A stretch of 64,000 nt of DNA, taken from positions 1 to 64,000 of the forward strand of contig NZ_JAPSMC010000011.1 in the NCBI RefSeq assembly GCF_026847645.1, in the 5' to 3' direction. This DNA is from Anoxybacillus sp. J5B_2022 (GTDB lineage Bacteria > Bacillota > Bacilli > Bacillales > Anoxybacillaceae). This document shows positions 8,633 through 19,204 of the stretch, piece by piece. Under the pieces are notes generated by a model that saw only the letters and a program-made list of their open reading frames with translations, searched no databases and was not told where the DNA came from. The first letter of the stretch is position 1; each line of letters opens with the position of its first letter. Made by a program: the position numbers and the translations under genes.

Positions 8633-9337
8633 TTGATTCGAGTATATCCCGCCAATGAGCGGTATCACGCCAATCATGGCTGGTTAGATACGTATTTTAG
8701 TTTTTCGTTTGCTGAATATTTTGATCCGAACAATATGAATTTTGGCCCTTTGCGCGTGTTGAACGATGATGTGATTAAACCGCTGCGCGGATTTGGGGCG
8801 CATCCACATCAAGAAATGGAAATTGTTTCGATCGTGCTTAGCGGACAGTTAAAACATCAAGACAGCTTAGGAAATGAAGCGATTACGACGTTCGGCGGCA
8901 TTCAGCGGATGTCAGCAGGAACCGGAATAGTTCATTCTGAAGTGAACCCGTCAGCAACAGAAGATGTAAATCTTTTGCAATTATGGTTTTTACCTGAGAG
9001 GCATGGACTTGCCCCATCCTATGAAAGAACCGACTTTGATATAAGCAAATTAAAAAATCAATTGTTGCCTGTAGTGACAAAAAATCCACAGTCGCCCAAC
9101 ATTGCACACATCCATCAAGATTTAACGATTTATTTATCGAATTTAGAAGCTGGAAAAGAAATCGTATTCACGCAAGAGAGCGGCCGGCGCATTTTCCTTT
9201 TTATCATTGAAGGGGAATTAACAGTAAACGATGAGGTCAAACTATATAAACGGGATTCGGCAAGAATAACCGAAACGCCTCAATTAAAAATAGCCGCCGA
9301 TGCTGACACACGTTTGATGCTCATTGATCTTCCTTAG
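8633..9337 (+). CDS. Pirin family protein (quercetin 2,3-dioxygenase-like, YhaK type)
   Basis: The protein (about 234 residues) is a bicupin metal-binding pirin. Key features are ANHGWLDTYFSFSFAEYFDP, GFGAHPHQEMEIVSIVLSG (His ligands), and MSAGTGIVHSE. Homologues cleave flavonols or act as redox-sensitive proteins. I chose TTG at 8633 because GGAAGG (8616-8621) then has an 11-base spacer and the protein begins MIRVYPANER like YhaK; the upstream GTG at 8624 lies only 2 bases from the RBS. It shares the MhqR-like promoter with wrbA, 42 bp further on. Confidence 0.87.
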   Translation: MIRVYPANERYHANHGWLDTYFSFSFAEYFDPNNMNFGPLRVLNDDVIKPLRGFGAHPHQEMEIVSIVLSGQLKHQDSLGNEAITTFGGIQRMSAGTGIVHSEVNPSATEDVNLLQLWFLPERHGLAPSYERTDFDISKLKNQLLPVVTKNPQSPNIAHIHQDLTIYLSNLEAGKEIVFTQESGRRIFLFIIEGELTVNDEVKLYKRDSARITETPQLKIAADADTRLMLIDLP

Positions 9338-9379
9338 ATCAGTGAGTATTCATAAACTTTTCAAAAGGGGAGAATGAAA

Positions 9380-9991
9380 ATGGCAAATGTGAATTTAGCG
9401 ATTATTTATTACAGCTCGACAGGCACAAACTACAAATTAGCAAAATGGGCGGAAGAAGCAGCAAAAGAAGCAGGGGCAGAAGTCAGAGTCTTAAAAGTAC
9501 CTGAACTTGCGCCGCAAGAAGCGATCGAATCAAATCCAGCATGGAAAGCGCATCTGGAAGCGACAAAAGATGTTCCAACGGTGACATTAAACGATTTAGA
9601 ATGGGCCGATGCGATCATTTTCAGCGTGCCGACACGCTTCGGAAACGTGCCTTCCCAATTAAAGCAGTTTTTAGATACGACAGGAGGGCTTTGGTTCCAA
9701 GGAAAATTAGTCAATAAAGTCGTCAGTGCGATGGCTAGCGCGCAAAACCCTCATGGCGGTCAAGAGCAAACAATTTTACAATTATATACAACGATGTACC
9801 ATTGGGGTGCTATTGTGGCTGCACCTGGCTATACAGATTCATCGATTTTTGCTGGCGGAGGAAATCCATACGGCACGAGCGTCACGGTTGACCAAAACGG
9901 CAACATTCTCGAGAATGCCGAAGCGGCTGTTAAACATCAAGCGAAACGTACCATCCAAGTAGCGCAATGGGTGAAAAACGGACAACAATAA
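9380..9991 (+). CDS. wrbA: NAD(P)H:quinone oxidoreductase, WrbA type IV
   Basis: This 203-residue flavodoxin-like enzyme reduces quinones by two electrons and so avoids semiquinone radicals. The FMN phosphate loop is YYSSTGTNYKLAKW at the N-terminus. Other WrbA hallmarks are PTRFGNVPSQLKQFLDTTGGLW and SAQNPHGGQEQTILQLYTT. GGGGAG at 9367-9372 favours the ATG at 9380 over the one at 9374. Together with the pirin gene it forms a quinone/phenol stress unit. Confidence 0.92.
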   Translation: MANVNLAIIYYSSTGTNYKLAKWAEEAAKEAGAEVRVLKVPELAPQEAIESNPAWKAHLEATKDVPTVTLNDLEWADAIIFSVPTRFGNVPSQLKQFLDTTGGLWFQGKLVNKVVSAMASAQNPHGGQEQTILQLYTTMYHWGAIVAAPGYTDSSIFAGGGNPYGTSVTVDQNGNILENAEAAVKHQAKRTIQVAQWVKNGQQ

Positions 9992-9997
9992 AGATTG

Positions 9998-10031
9998 AAA
10001 AGATGGGGAGAATAGTTCCTCATCTTTTTTT
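9998..10031 (+). terminator. Terminator after wrbA
   Basis: Stem AAAAGATGGGGA/TTCCTCATCTTTT followed by T-run. Confidence 0.8.
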
Positions 10032-10179
10032 ATGAGAAATTTTTTAACTTTTTGTTAGCTGTTCTTCATAGGTATATGGTTCAATGATATCGGTATTTAG
10101 AAAACGATATTGACGGAACAATTTCTATTGTTGTACTGTAACAAAGTACGGATAAAGTAAAAATGATCGAGGTGTAGCG

Positions 10180-10977
10180 ATGTTGTGGCATTATATCTCA
10201 GCTATCATTATGGGAATGGTAGAAGGATTAACTGAGTTTCTTCCAGTATCTTCGACAGGTCATTTAATTTTGACAGGGGAACTAATCAATTTTAAAGGAG
10301 AGCAAGCGAAAACGTTTGAAATTTTTATTCAGCTCGGTTCGATTTTGGCCGTTGTCGTTGTGTACTGGAAACGATTTTTCAATCTTTTTGGACTTATGAA
10401 AGAAAATAAGGAAGAAAAGAGCTTAAATCTTTTCCATATCATTTTAGCGATGCTTCCGGCAATTGTATTAGGGCTTATTTTGCATGATGCCATTAAAACA
10501 TATTTATTTTCCCCGTACACGGTATTAATTGGTCTTGTTGCCGGCGGTTTGTTAATGATTTTTGCGGAAAAGAAACGGTCGACTATTACCGCAACAAGTC
10601 TCGATACGCTTTCTTATAAACAAGCGTTTAGCATCGGTGTCTTTCAATGTTTGGCACTATGGCCTGGTTTCTCTCGGTCAGGATCAACCATTTCTGGAGG
10701 ATTGCTCGTTGGAACAGACCGGAAAACAGCAGCGGAGTTTTCGTTTATTGTTGCTGTACCGATGATGGTAGCGGCAAGCGGATTGGACTTGTTAAAAAGT
10801 TATTCATCTTTATCAGCACACGATGTTCCTATTTTTGCAATTGGCTTTGTTACAGCATTTTTAGTTGCACTTTTGGCGATTAAATTTTTCCTGCGTTTTG
10901 TTTCAAAAGTCAAATTGACGCCATTTGCGATTTATCGGTTTGTCATTGCGGCGTTGTACAGCTTGATTTTGTTCTAG
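10180..10977 (+). CDS. uppP: Undecaprenyl-diphosphate phosphatase UppP (BacA)
   Basis: The 265-residue membrane enzyme dephosphorylates undecaprenyl pyrophosphate at the outer membrane face and so recycles the lipid carrier for peptidoglycan synthesis. The two diagnostic motifs are present: [17 protein letters not shown] near the N-terminus and [13 protein letters not shown] near residue 165. It has about eight hydrophobic segments and the usual family length. It is monocistronic with its own terminator and can give bacitracin tolerance. Confidence 0.95.
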   Translation: MLWHYISAIIMGMVEGLTEFLPVSSTGHLILTGELINFKGEQAKTFEIFIQLGSILAVVVVYWKRFFNLFGLMKENKEEKSLNLFHIILAMLPAIVLGLILHDAIKTYLFSPYTVLIGLVAGGLLMIFAEKKRSTITATSLDTLSYKQAFSIGVFQCLALWPGFSRSGSTISGGLLVGTDRKTAAEFSFIVAVPMMVAASGLDLLKSYSSLSAHDVPIFAIGFVTAFLVALLAIKFFLRFVSKVKLTPFAIYRFVIAALYSLILF

Positions 10978-10978
10978 C

Positions 10979-11006
10979 AAGGAGGCGATTGTTCGTCTCC
11001 TTTTTT
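10979..11006 (+). terminator. Terminator after uppP
   Basis: Stem AAGGAGGCGA/TCGTCTCCTT followed by T-run. Confidence 0.8.
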
Positions 11007-11095
11007 ATTTTTTGAATTCTCAAGACGTATTTTTTGCTTTTTAGAATGAAGAAGAGCGATAATAAAAATATACAAATTTGGGAGGAGGAGAGCGA

Positions 11096-11926
11096 ATGAA
11101 AAGCTTAAAAGATGCTGCCACATTACATAACGGTGTGAAAATGCCGTGGCTTGGATTAGGTGTATATAAAGTACAAGAAGGTGAAGAAGTCGTTCAAGCG
11201 GTGAAAACGGCGATTGAAGTAGGCTATCGCCATATTGATACAGCGGCGTTTTACCAAAATGAAGAAGGGGTCGGCCGAGCGATTAAAGAATCCGGAGTGC
11301 CGCGGGAAGAATTGTTTATTACGACAAAAGTATGGAACTCGGATCAAGGATACGACACGACATTAAAAGCGTTTGAAGCAAGTTTGCAAAAACTAGGAAT
11401 GGATTATGTCGATTTATATTTAGTGCATTGGCCTGTCAAAGGGAAGTATAAAGAAACGTATAAAGCGCTCGAAAAGCTGTATAAAGACGGCCGAGTCCGC
11501 GCGATTGGCGTGAGCAATTTCCAAATTCACCACTTAGAAGATATTATGGCGGATTGCGAAATTAAGCCGATGGTAAACCAAGTCGAATACCATCCGCGCC
11601 TGACGCAAAAAGCGCTTCATGTATTTTGCAAGGAACATGACATTCAATTAGAAGCGTGGTCGCCGCTCATGCGCGGAGGCGAACTGCTCAACGAACCGGT
11701 GTTAGTGGAAATCGGCAAAAAATACGGCAAAACGCCGGCACAAGTGATCCTTCGCTGGGATTTGCAACATGAAGTCGTGACTATTCCAAAATCTGTAACT
11801 CCTCATCGGATTAAAGAAAATGCGGATGTTTTCGATTTTGAGCTGACGGCAGAGGAAATGAAAGCGATCGATTCGTTAAATAAAGATCAGCGAATCGGCC
11901 CAGACCCAGATAATTTTGATTTCTAA
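11096..11926 (+). CDS. Aldo/keto reductase (YtbE/YvgN group)
   Basis: This 276-residue (alpha/beta)8 NADPH-dependent reductase carries the full catalytic tetrad: Asp and Tyr in [18 protein letters not shown], Lys in ITTKVWN, and His in YLVHWP. The nucleotide-binding [12 protein letters not shown] is near the C-terminus. Likely substrates are methylglyoxal and other aldehydes. GGAGGAGGAG directly before the ATG at 11096 fixes the start. It is monocistronic. Confidence 0.93.
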   Translation: MKSLKDAATLHNGVKMPWLGLGVYKVQEGEEVVQAVKTAIEVGYRHIDTAAFYQNEEGVGRAIKESGVPREELFITTKVWNSDQGYDTTLKAFEASLQKLGMDYVDLYLVHWPVKGKYKETYKALEKLYKDGRVRAIGVSNFQIHHLEDIMADCEIKPMVNQVEYHPRLTQKALHVFCKEHDIQLEAWSPLMRGGELLNEPVLVEIGKKYGKTPAQVILRWDLQHEVVTIPKSVTPHRIKENADVFDFELTAEEMKAIDSLNKDQRIGPDPDNFDF

Positions 11927-11932
11927 ATAAGC

Positions 11933-11969
11933 AAAAAGAGGCTTCAAATAAGTTGGGGCCTCTTTTTTT
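11933..11969 (+). terminator. Terminator after the aldo/keto reductase gene
   Basis: Stem AAAAAGAGGC/GCCTCTTTTT followed by T-run. Confidence 0.85.
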
Positions 11970-12123
11970 GCAATAAAAAGGAATTTGTATATGTATTCGT
12001 TTTTTGCATACTAAAGATTAAAGAGGGCTTTGTTTGACGGGAAAAGGAGTTGTACAGTAAAATAACTATTAGTATAAACATATTCTAAAGTATGTTATAC
12101 GAAAATTAACGGAGGGTTTATGA

Positions 12124-12810
12124 ATGTTTTTTCATCCAATGGATTTTTTAATTATCATTGCGTTTGGGATTTCTTTATGGGCGCAGTTTAAAGTATCAGG
12201 CAATTTTCAAAAATGGTCAGAGGTACCAGCTTCTTCTGGCTTAACAGGTGCAGAAGTGGCAAGAATGATTTTAGATCGCAACGGGCTTTACCATGTACCT
12301 GTTGAAGTGGTGCCGGGAAGATTAACGGACCACTATGATCCGGTTTCGCGCACCGTCCGCTTGTCTGAGCCGGTCTATTATGGTCGGTCAATCGCGGCGA
12401 TTTCGGTCGCGGCTCATGAAGTCGGTCATGCGGTGCAACATAAGCAGTCATATGGAGCATTAGTGCTTCGTCATCGCATGTTTCCAGTTGTCAATTTCAC
12501 ATCTGGAGTGGCACCGTTTTTGTTGTTAGCAGGATTTTTATTCCAACAGTTCTCGCTTCTTGGACTTGGCATTATTTTCTTTTCATTTGCGGTTGCTTTT
12601 CAGCTCATTACGCTTCCGGTTGAGTTTAACGCAAGTTCAAGAGCGAAAAAGTTTATGTTGGCGGAAGGAATCATTTATCCTGGAGAAGAGCGTGGTGTCA
12701 ATAAAGTGCTTGGGGCTGCTGCGTTAACGTACGTCGCTGCCGCCTTGATTTCCGTGTTGGAATTGCTAAAATATATCCTCATTTTTACTCAAAGCAGTGA
12801 TGAAGATTAA
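12124..12810 (+). CDS. yugP: Membrane zinc metallopeptidase YugP
   Basis: This 228-residue PF04298-type peptidase has a transmembrane N-terminus and a zinc-binding HEVGH motif (His98, Glu99, His102) in AAHEVGHAVQH, followed by two or three membrane segments. The family is membrane-bound and its substrate is unknown. In B. subtilis yugP lies near yugS, a CNNM transporter, and the same pairing is seen here with a 44-bp gap. RBS GGAGGG precedes ATG. Confidence 0.9.
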   Translation: MFFHPMDFLIIIAFGISLWAQFKVSGNFQKWSEVPASSGLTGAEVARMILDRNGLYHVPVEVVPGRLTDHYDPVSRTVRLSEPVYYGRSIAAISVAAHEVGHAVQHKQSYGALVLRHRMFPVVNFTSGVAPFLLLAGFLFQQFSLLGLGIIFFSFAVAFQLITLPVEFNASSRAKKFMLAEGIIYPGEERGVNKVLGAAALTYVAAALISVLELLKYILIFTQSSDED

Positions 12811-12854
12811 AATACAATCCGTCTCGTAGGAGGTGTGATCCGCGCGCGAATAAC

Positions 12855-14213
12855 GTGTGTGGAAACCAATTGGACATATTTAGTTTATTGATGGTAGCGT
12901 TATTAATTGCGATCACAGGCTTTTTCGTGGCGTCTGAATTTGCCATTGTCAAAGTGCGCGCTTCAAGAATTGATCAATTGATTAGCGAAGGAAATAAGCG
13001 GGCGATCGCAGCGAAAAAAGTCATTTCCAATCTAGATGAATATTTGTCAGCCAATCAGCTAGGGATTACGATTACATCTTTAGGATTAGGGTGGCTAGGG
13101 GAACCGACAGTCGAAAGAATATTGCTGCCTTTATTTGAGCGGTTTCATGTATCGCCGTCTCTTGCTAACGTGTTGTCATTTACGATCGCTTTTGCGAGCA
13201 TCACGTTTTTACACGTTGTTGTCGGGGAATTGGCACCGAAGACGCTTGCCATTCAAAAAGCCGAAGCCATTACATTATTGACGGCGCAACCGTTGATTTT
13301 ATTTTATAAAGTCATGTACCCGTTTATTTGGACGCTCAATACATCTGCGCGCATCGTTACAAGTGTGTTCGGACTAAAGCCGGCCTCTGAACATGAACTC
13401 GCCCATTCGGAGGAAGAGTTGCGCTTAATTTTATCAGAAAGTTATAAAAGCGGGGAAATTAACCAGTCCGAATATAAATATGTGAACAACATTTTCCGCT
13501 TTGATGATCGGGTGGCGAAAGAGATTATGGTGCCGCGCAAAGAAATTGTAGCCCTCGATATTCATCATTCCGTAAAGGAATACCTTGACATTATTAAGGA
13601 AGAAAAATATACGCGCTATCCTGTGATTGATGGCGATAAAGACCATGTTCTTGGCCTAGTGAACGTGAAAGAAATATTTACGGATCTTGTGACAAATCCA
13701 TCAGAGGCAAAGGAGTTAAGAGATTACATCCGTCCAATTATTCAGGTCATCGAATCGATAGCGATCCACGATTTGCTTGTCAAAATGCAAAAAGAGCGGA
13801 TTCATATGGCCATTTTAGTGGACGAATATGGCGGTACGTCAGGGCTTGTCACAGTCGAGGATATTTTAGAAGAAATCGTAGGCGAAATTCAGGACGAATT
13901 TGATGTCGATGAAACGCCGATGATCCAAAAAATCGACGATACGCATACGATCATCGACGGTAAGGTTCTCATTAGCGAAGTGAATGATTTGTTTGGATTA
14001 TCCATCGATGATACCGATGTCGATACGATTGGGGGATGGATTTTAACTGAGCATTACGATATTAAAGTAGGAGATTGTGTAGACATCGATGGCTATTCAT
14101 TGAAAGTGCTTGAAATGGATGGACACCATGTAAAAACGATCGAAGTAACAAAAAAAGAACCTGAAGCAGAAAATGAAATGCTTGCAGAAGATGAAGAGGC
14201 ACAAGTTCATTGA
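12855..14213 (+). CDS. yugS: CNNM/CorC (HlyC family) transporter, YugS-like
   Basis: The 452-residue protein has a DUF21 membrane domain (about 10-190), a tandem CBS pair (about 215-340, including IMVPRKEIVALD and VDEYGGTSGLVTVEDILEEIVGEI) and a C-terminal CorC_HlyC domain. Family members transport Mg2+ or confer metal resistance. The start is uncertain: GTG at 12855 gives a 19-base spacer from the strong AGGAGGTG at 12828-12835, and no in-frame start is closer. A TTG at 12870 is farther still. Structured leader RNA could bring the two together. Confidence 0.88.
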   Translation: MCGNQLDIFSLLMVALLIAITGFFVASEFAIVKVRASRIDQLISEGNKRAIAAKKVISNLDEYLSANQLGITITSLGLGWLGEPTVERILLPLFERFHVSPSLANVLSFTIAFASITFLHVVVGELAPKTLAIQKAEAITLLTAQPLILFYKVMYPFIWTLNTSARIVTSVFGLKPASEHELAHSEEELRLILSESYKSGEINQSEYKYVNNIFRFDDRVAKEIMVPRKEIVALDIHHSVKEYLDIIKEEKYTRYPVIDGDKDHVLGLVNVKEIFTDLVTNPSEAKELRDYIRPIIQVIESIAIHDLLVKMQKERIHMAILVDEYGGTSGLVTVEDILEEIVGEIQDEFDVDETPMIQKIDDTHTIIDGKVLISEVNDLFGLSIDDTDVDTIGGWILTEHYDIKVGDCVDIDGYSLKVLEMDGHHVKTIEVTKKEPEAENEMLAEDEEAQVH

Positions 14214-14261
14214 ACCAAGCGCTCGGACACTCGTAATTTTAGGAGTTGACTATTGAGATCG

Positions 14262-14297
14262 AACAAGGCAGCGATGAGAGGCTGCCTTGTTTTTTTA
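14262..14297 (+). terminator. Terminator between yugS and the convergent pseudouridine synthase
   Basis: Perfect 11-bp stem AACAAGGCAGC/GCTGCCTTGTT followed by T6. Confidence 0.9.
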
Positions 14298-15200
14298 CTG
14301 ATACAAAGTGGACGGGAAGATCCCATCCGTGCATGGAGCGATACATGTAATTATTTCGTTTGTAAACGGATGCGGAAAGGACAATTTTATCGCATGGAGC
14401 GCTTGACGATGGAATTCTCCGCTTCCACCGTATAGCACATCTCCGACCAGAGGGTGGCCGATGTAGCTCATATGCACGCGAATTTGATGCGTGCGTCCTG
14501 TATCTAATGTCAACTCGACGAGCGACGTTTGTGAGTTTGCGAACGTTTCAAGCACGCGATAGTGGGTAATGGCATCGTCTCCTGTTTTGGACACCCTTCT
14601 TCTCGTTGGATGGTGACGGTCACGACCGATCGGAGCATGGATCGTTCCGTTTGTTTTTTTGATGATGCCGTGAACAAGTGCGATATATGTTCGTTTGATT
14701 TGCCTTTTTTCAAGCAAACGGTCGAGCATCGCAGCGGATAAAGCATGTTTGGCAAATAAAATCGCGCCAGATGTATCTCGGTCGAGGCGGTGAACGTGGC
14801 GTACTTTCGTGAAAATCCCGTCTGACTGTAGATAGAACGCCACCGCATTGGCTAACGTACCTGTTTCGTTCGGAGCAGTCGGGTGCACGTCCACCCCTGC
14901 TTTTTTATTAATGACGAATACATGTTCATCTTCCCATAAAATATCAAGTTCCTGATATTCCGGCTCGATGTCGGACGCTTCAGGTTTGTACAGCCATAAT
15001 TGCAAGCGATCCCTTTTTTGCAGGACGGTCTGCCATGAAACGGTTTCTCCGTTCACTTTTACGCCTTTTTCCATGCGAAGCTGGTGTATCCACTTTTTCG
15101 GCGCGCCCCACGTTTCTTTCAAAAAAGACTCAAGCGTTTGCCCGCACCACGCAGAAACGCCCGCAAATTCAATCCATTCTCCTTTTCGAACCGTAAGCAT
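14295..15200 (-). CDS. RluA-family pseudouridine synthase
   Basis: The 301-residue enzyme isomerises uridines in RNA, probably rRNA. The catalytic block HRLDRDTSGAILFAK holds the active Asp, and GRTHQIRVHMSYIGHPLVGDVLYG is the conserved second motif. The N-terminal part (to about 85) is S4-like. Synteny with yhcU next door suggests the B. subtilis YhcT orthologue. It is convergent with yugS. Confidence 0.92.
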   Translation of the reverse strand: MLTVRKGEWIEFAGVSAWCGQTLESFLKETWGAPKKWIHQLRMEKGVKVNGETVSWQTVLQKRDRLQLWLYKPEASDIEPEYQELDILWEDEHVFVINKKAGVDVHPTAPNETGTLANAVAFYLQSDGIFTKVRHVHRLDRDTSGAILFAKHALSAAMLDRLLEKRQIKRTYIALVHGIIKKTNGTIHAPIGRDRHHPTRRRVSKTGDDAITHYRVLETFANSQTSLVELTLDTGRTHQIRVHMSYIGHPLVGDVLYGGSGEFHRQALHAIKLSFPHPFTNEIITCIAPCTDGIFPSTLYQ

Positions 15201-15313
15201 CGTTTCTCTCCTTTGTGATAGTGGAAATACTTTCTACCGCTAATGATTTGTTCTCTATGATAAACTCATAGTATCATATGTGTGGCAATAGGACAAAAAG
15301 GTGGTATGTAGCA

Positions 15314-15706
15314 TTGAGAGTGATGAATGCAGCGACGAGAGAACAGGAAGAATATGTAGAAGGGTTAATTCAACAGTTTTATAGCCATGTGTTTCCCTGT
15401 TATTTTGATGACGAACAAATTCGTGAGTTTGAACAGTTAAACGTTCTTTCCGTATCGTTAGACCGTTATAATGGCACGATGAGAGAAGCGTTTCAAATGA
15501 TTTCTTCGTTACAATCGTTATTAACGATCATCGAGTGTATAGAAGCAAATGGGCTGAACGAAGAATACCGCCATCTGTTTGAGCGGAATGTCCGCCTCTT
15601 AGAACAGTATGGCATTGCTTTTCCGTTTACGATTGATCAATTCCGCGAGAAACGTCCGTTTATTTTCAGCATGTACTCACCGCCGGCGACTGATTGGATC
15701 ATGTAA
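15314..15706 (+). CDS. yhcU: YhcU-like conserved protein (DUF5365 type)
   Basis: This soluble protein of about 130 residues has no known activity. The assignment rests on the pattern FYSHVFPCYFDDEQIREFEQLNVL, YNGTMREAFQMISSLQ and its place next to a YhcT-type gene and near yhcV. TTG at 15314 is preferred since AAAGGTGG (15297-15304) is 9 bases upstream; the ATG at 15278 has no RBS. Confidence 0.72.
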   Translation: MRVMNAATREQEEYVEGLIQQFYSHVFPCYFDDEQIREFEQLNVLSVSLDRYNGTMREAFQMISSLQSLLTIIECIEANGLNEEYRHLFERNVRLLEQYGIAFPFTIDQFREKRPFIFSMYSPPATDWIM

Positions 15707-15733
15707 AAAGGGCTCTGAATGTGAGCCCTTTTT
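15705..15733. terminator. Bidirectional terminator after yhcU
   Basis: Stem AAAGGGCTC/GAGCCCTTT with A5 before and T5 after, so it can also act for the convergent thioredoxin gene. Confidence 0.85.
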
Positions 15734-15762
15734 GCATACTTAAATCGTTACTGGCAGTCGCC

Positions 15763-16233
15763 TCATCTTTTCTTAATGGACTCAAACCAGTCACGGAAGA
15801 CATTTTCTTCGTGATAGCCGTCAATCCGTTTGATTTCTTTTCCTTTCTCAAAATGGACGATCGTCGGGGTTCCGTCGATATGATAAGTGTCCCAGCCGTC
15901 TTCAAACTCAAGCAAGTTGAACAGTTTTAAATCAATGCCCATTTTTTTCGCCATTGGAACGACAATCGGTGTTGTTTTATGGCAGTGAGGGCAAGTAGGA
16001 CTGTAAAAATATACTGTTACCGTTTCATGATTTGCCAGCTTTTTCGCCAGTTCATCCGGCAAAATGATATTTTGATAGTTAGGGTCATCTAGTTGGGCGA
16101 CGGTCGCCGGATTCAGTTCCACCTTTTTATACGGATTGTTTTGCGCTTTTTCTTTTTGCTGGTAAGATGTGATCCATGAAATGGTGATAAATAAAGCAAT
16201 GATGACGGTGCCAAAAATAAGAATTTTTTTCAA
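15763..16233 (-). CDS. Membrane-anchored thioredoxin-like thiol oxidoreductase
   Basis: A signal anchor (about 3-22) is followed by a thioredoxin fold with active site CPHC (Cys81/Cys84) and the cis-Pro loop GTPTIV. Its gene overlaps that of BdbC by TTGA, so the two are translationally coupled. The pair probably forms an extracytoplasmic disulfide-forming system: BdbC reoxidises this partner with quinone. The TTG start at 16233 is backed by AGAAGGGA 7 bases upstream. It could correspond to BdbA or BdbD, but the size is closer to BdbA-type proteins. Confidence 0.88.
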   Translation of the reverse strand: MKKILIFGTVIIALFITISWITSYQQKEKAQNNPYKKVELNPATVAQLDDPNYQNIILPDELAKKLANHETVTVYFYSPTCPHCHKTTPIVVPMAKKMGIDLKLFNLLEFEDGWDTYHIDGTPTIVHFEKGKEIKRIDGYHEENVFRDWFESIKKR

Positions 16234-16670
16234 TGTACTTTCCCTTCTTTCCACGTCCGAATCATGAGCATGCTTAATACGCTAATGATGATAAAGGATG
16301 TCAGCGCCAAAAACGGAATGGTAATAAACCCGAGCCAGTTAATGTAATCGCCTGTGCACGGAATGCGGCCGCATACGATCGCATGGTCTTGGAAAAACGG
16401 AACTTTTTGAATCAAATAATGATACAGTGAAATCGTTCCACCGATGACCGATAGCGCCAAACTATAGCGGGCGATGCCATACTCTTTGCGGATTGCCGCC
16501 AATCCTAAAAGAATGACTTGCGGGTACATAAAGATGCGCTGGAACCAGCAAAGATCGCACGGGATAAACTTCATCACTTCGGAAAAATAGAGGCTTCCGA
16601 GTGTGGCGATCAACGAAACGCCCCATGCAGCGATCAGCCAATTTTCTAACATGTTTTCTTTCCGATGCAT
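16230..16670 (-). CDS. bdbC: Disulfide bond formation protein BdbC (DsbB type)
   Basis: The 146-residue four-helix membrane protein passes electrons from a thiol oxidase to quinone. It carries the two expected cysteine pairs: CDLC (Cys38/Cys41) in a CDLCWFQRIFMYPQ context and the distal pair in VCGRIPCTGDY. RBS GGTGGGGAG precedes ATG. It is the first gene of a two-gene unit with the thioredoxin-like partner. Confidence 0.93.
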   Translation of the reverse strand: MHRKENMLENWLIAAWGVSLIATLGSLYFSEVMKFIPCDLCWFQRIFMYPQVILLGLAAIRKEYGIARYSLALSVIGGTISLYHYLIQKVPFFQDHAIVCGRIPCTGDYINWLGFITIPFLALTSFIIISVLSMLMIRTWKEGKVH

Positions 16671-16762
16671 ACGAAATTCTCCCCACCTTTTCTATAAAAT
16701 TCATTATAGTTGAGGCGAAGGGAGTTGTAAAATTTGTAGTCATTGGCGGCAATTTGTAGTAA

Positions 16763-18493
<1,731 letters not shown>

Positions 18494-18630
18494 ACGTTCA
18501 TCGGGCGATTTCAGCGAGAAGTCGTCCGTTTTTATTTTTTCCACTGGCAATTCGAACAATGCAAACATTATTTTCTACCTATATGTCCGCAAAAAGCGGT
18601 GAAACTAATCGGTGAAAGGAGAGGATTACA

Positions 18631-19065
18631 TTGAACAATAACACTGTTGAAAGCATTATGACAACGAACGTGGCAACAGTTTCTCCGAACCAAACCGTTC
18701 AAGAAGCTGCGCAATTAATGAGCCAAAAAAATATTGGCGCTCTTCCTGTCGTCGAAAACGGTCAAGTGAAAGGAATGATTACGGACCGTGACATTACGCT
18801 TCGGACGACGGCACAAGGGAAAAATGCTTCCATTCCGGTTTCGCAAGTAATGTCGATTAACGTTGTCACAGGAACGCCGAATATGAGCGTTCAAGAAGCG
18901 GCCAACGTGATGGCGCAACATCAAATTCGCCGCTTGCCGATCGTCGAAAATAACCAGCTGCGCGGGATTGTCGCTTTAGGTGATATCGCGACGAATCATG
19001 CGTATGACGAAGCGGCAGAACAGGCGTTAACGAACATTTCCGAACCGTCTCAGCCGCAAGCGTAA
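18631..19065 (+). CDS. yhcV: Tandem CBS-domain protein YhcV
   Basis: This 144-residue protein consists of two CBS repeats (about 6-65 and 72-130), e.g. IGALPVVENGQVKGMITDRDI and IRRLPIVENNQLRGIVALGDIA. It probably binds an adenine nucleotide and acts as a small regulator. The start is TTG with GAAAGGAGAGG upstream. Synteny with yhcU supports the name. Confidence 0.88.
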   Translation: MNNNTVESIMTTNVATVSPNQTVQEAAQLMSQKNIGALPVVENGQVKGMITDRDITLRTTAQGKNASIPVSQVMSINVVTGTPNMSVQEAANVMAQHQIRRLPIVENNQLRGIVALGDIATNHAYDEAAEQALTNISEPSQPQA

Positions 19066-19072
19066 CTGTAAG

Positions 19073-19108
19073 AGGATGCTACATTGATCAATGTGGCATC
19101 CTTTTTTT
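19073..19108 (+). terminator. Terminator after yhcV
   Basis: Long stem AGGATGCTACATTG paired with CAATGTGGCATCCT, followed by T7. Confidence 0.9.
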
Positions 19109-19204
19109 GTAACTAGACGAATATTTGCTTTTTTTTACGAAAGGAATATCGTATCATAATGACGAATACAACAATAAGGGAACGATGATTTGGAGGGATT
19201 TGGC

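Noticed and set aside
14253-14435. Short plus-strand frame over the yugS terminator
   Set aside because: It runs through a terminator hairpin and the end of the pseudouridine synthase gene; no RBS.
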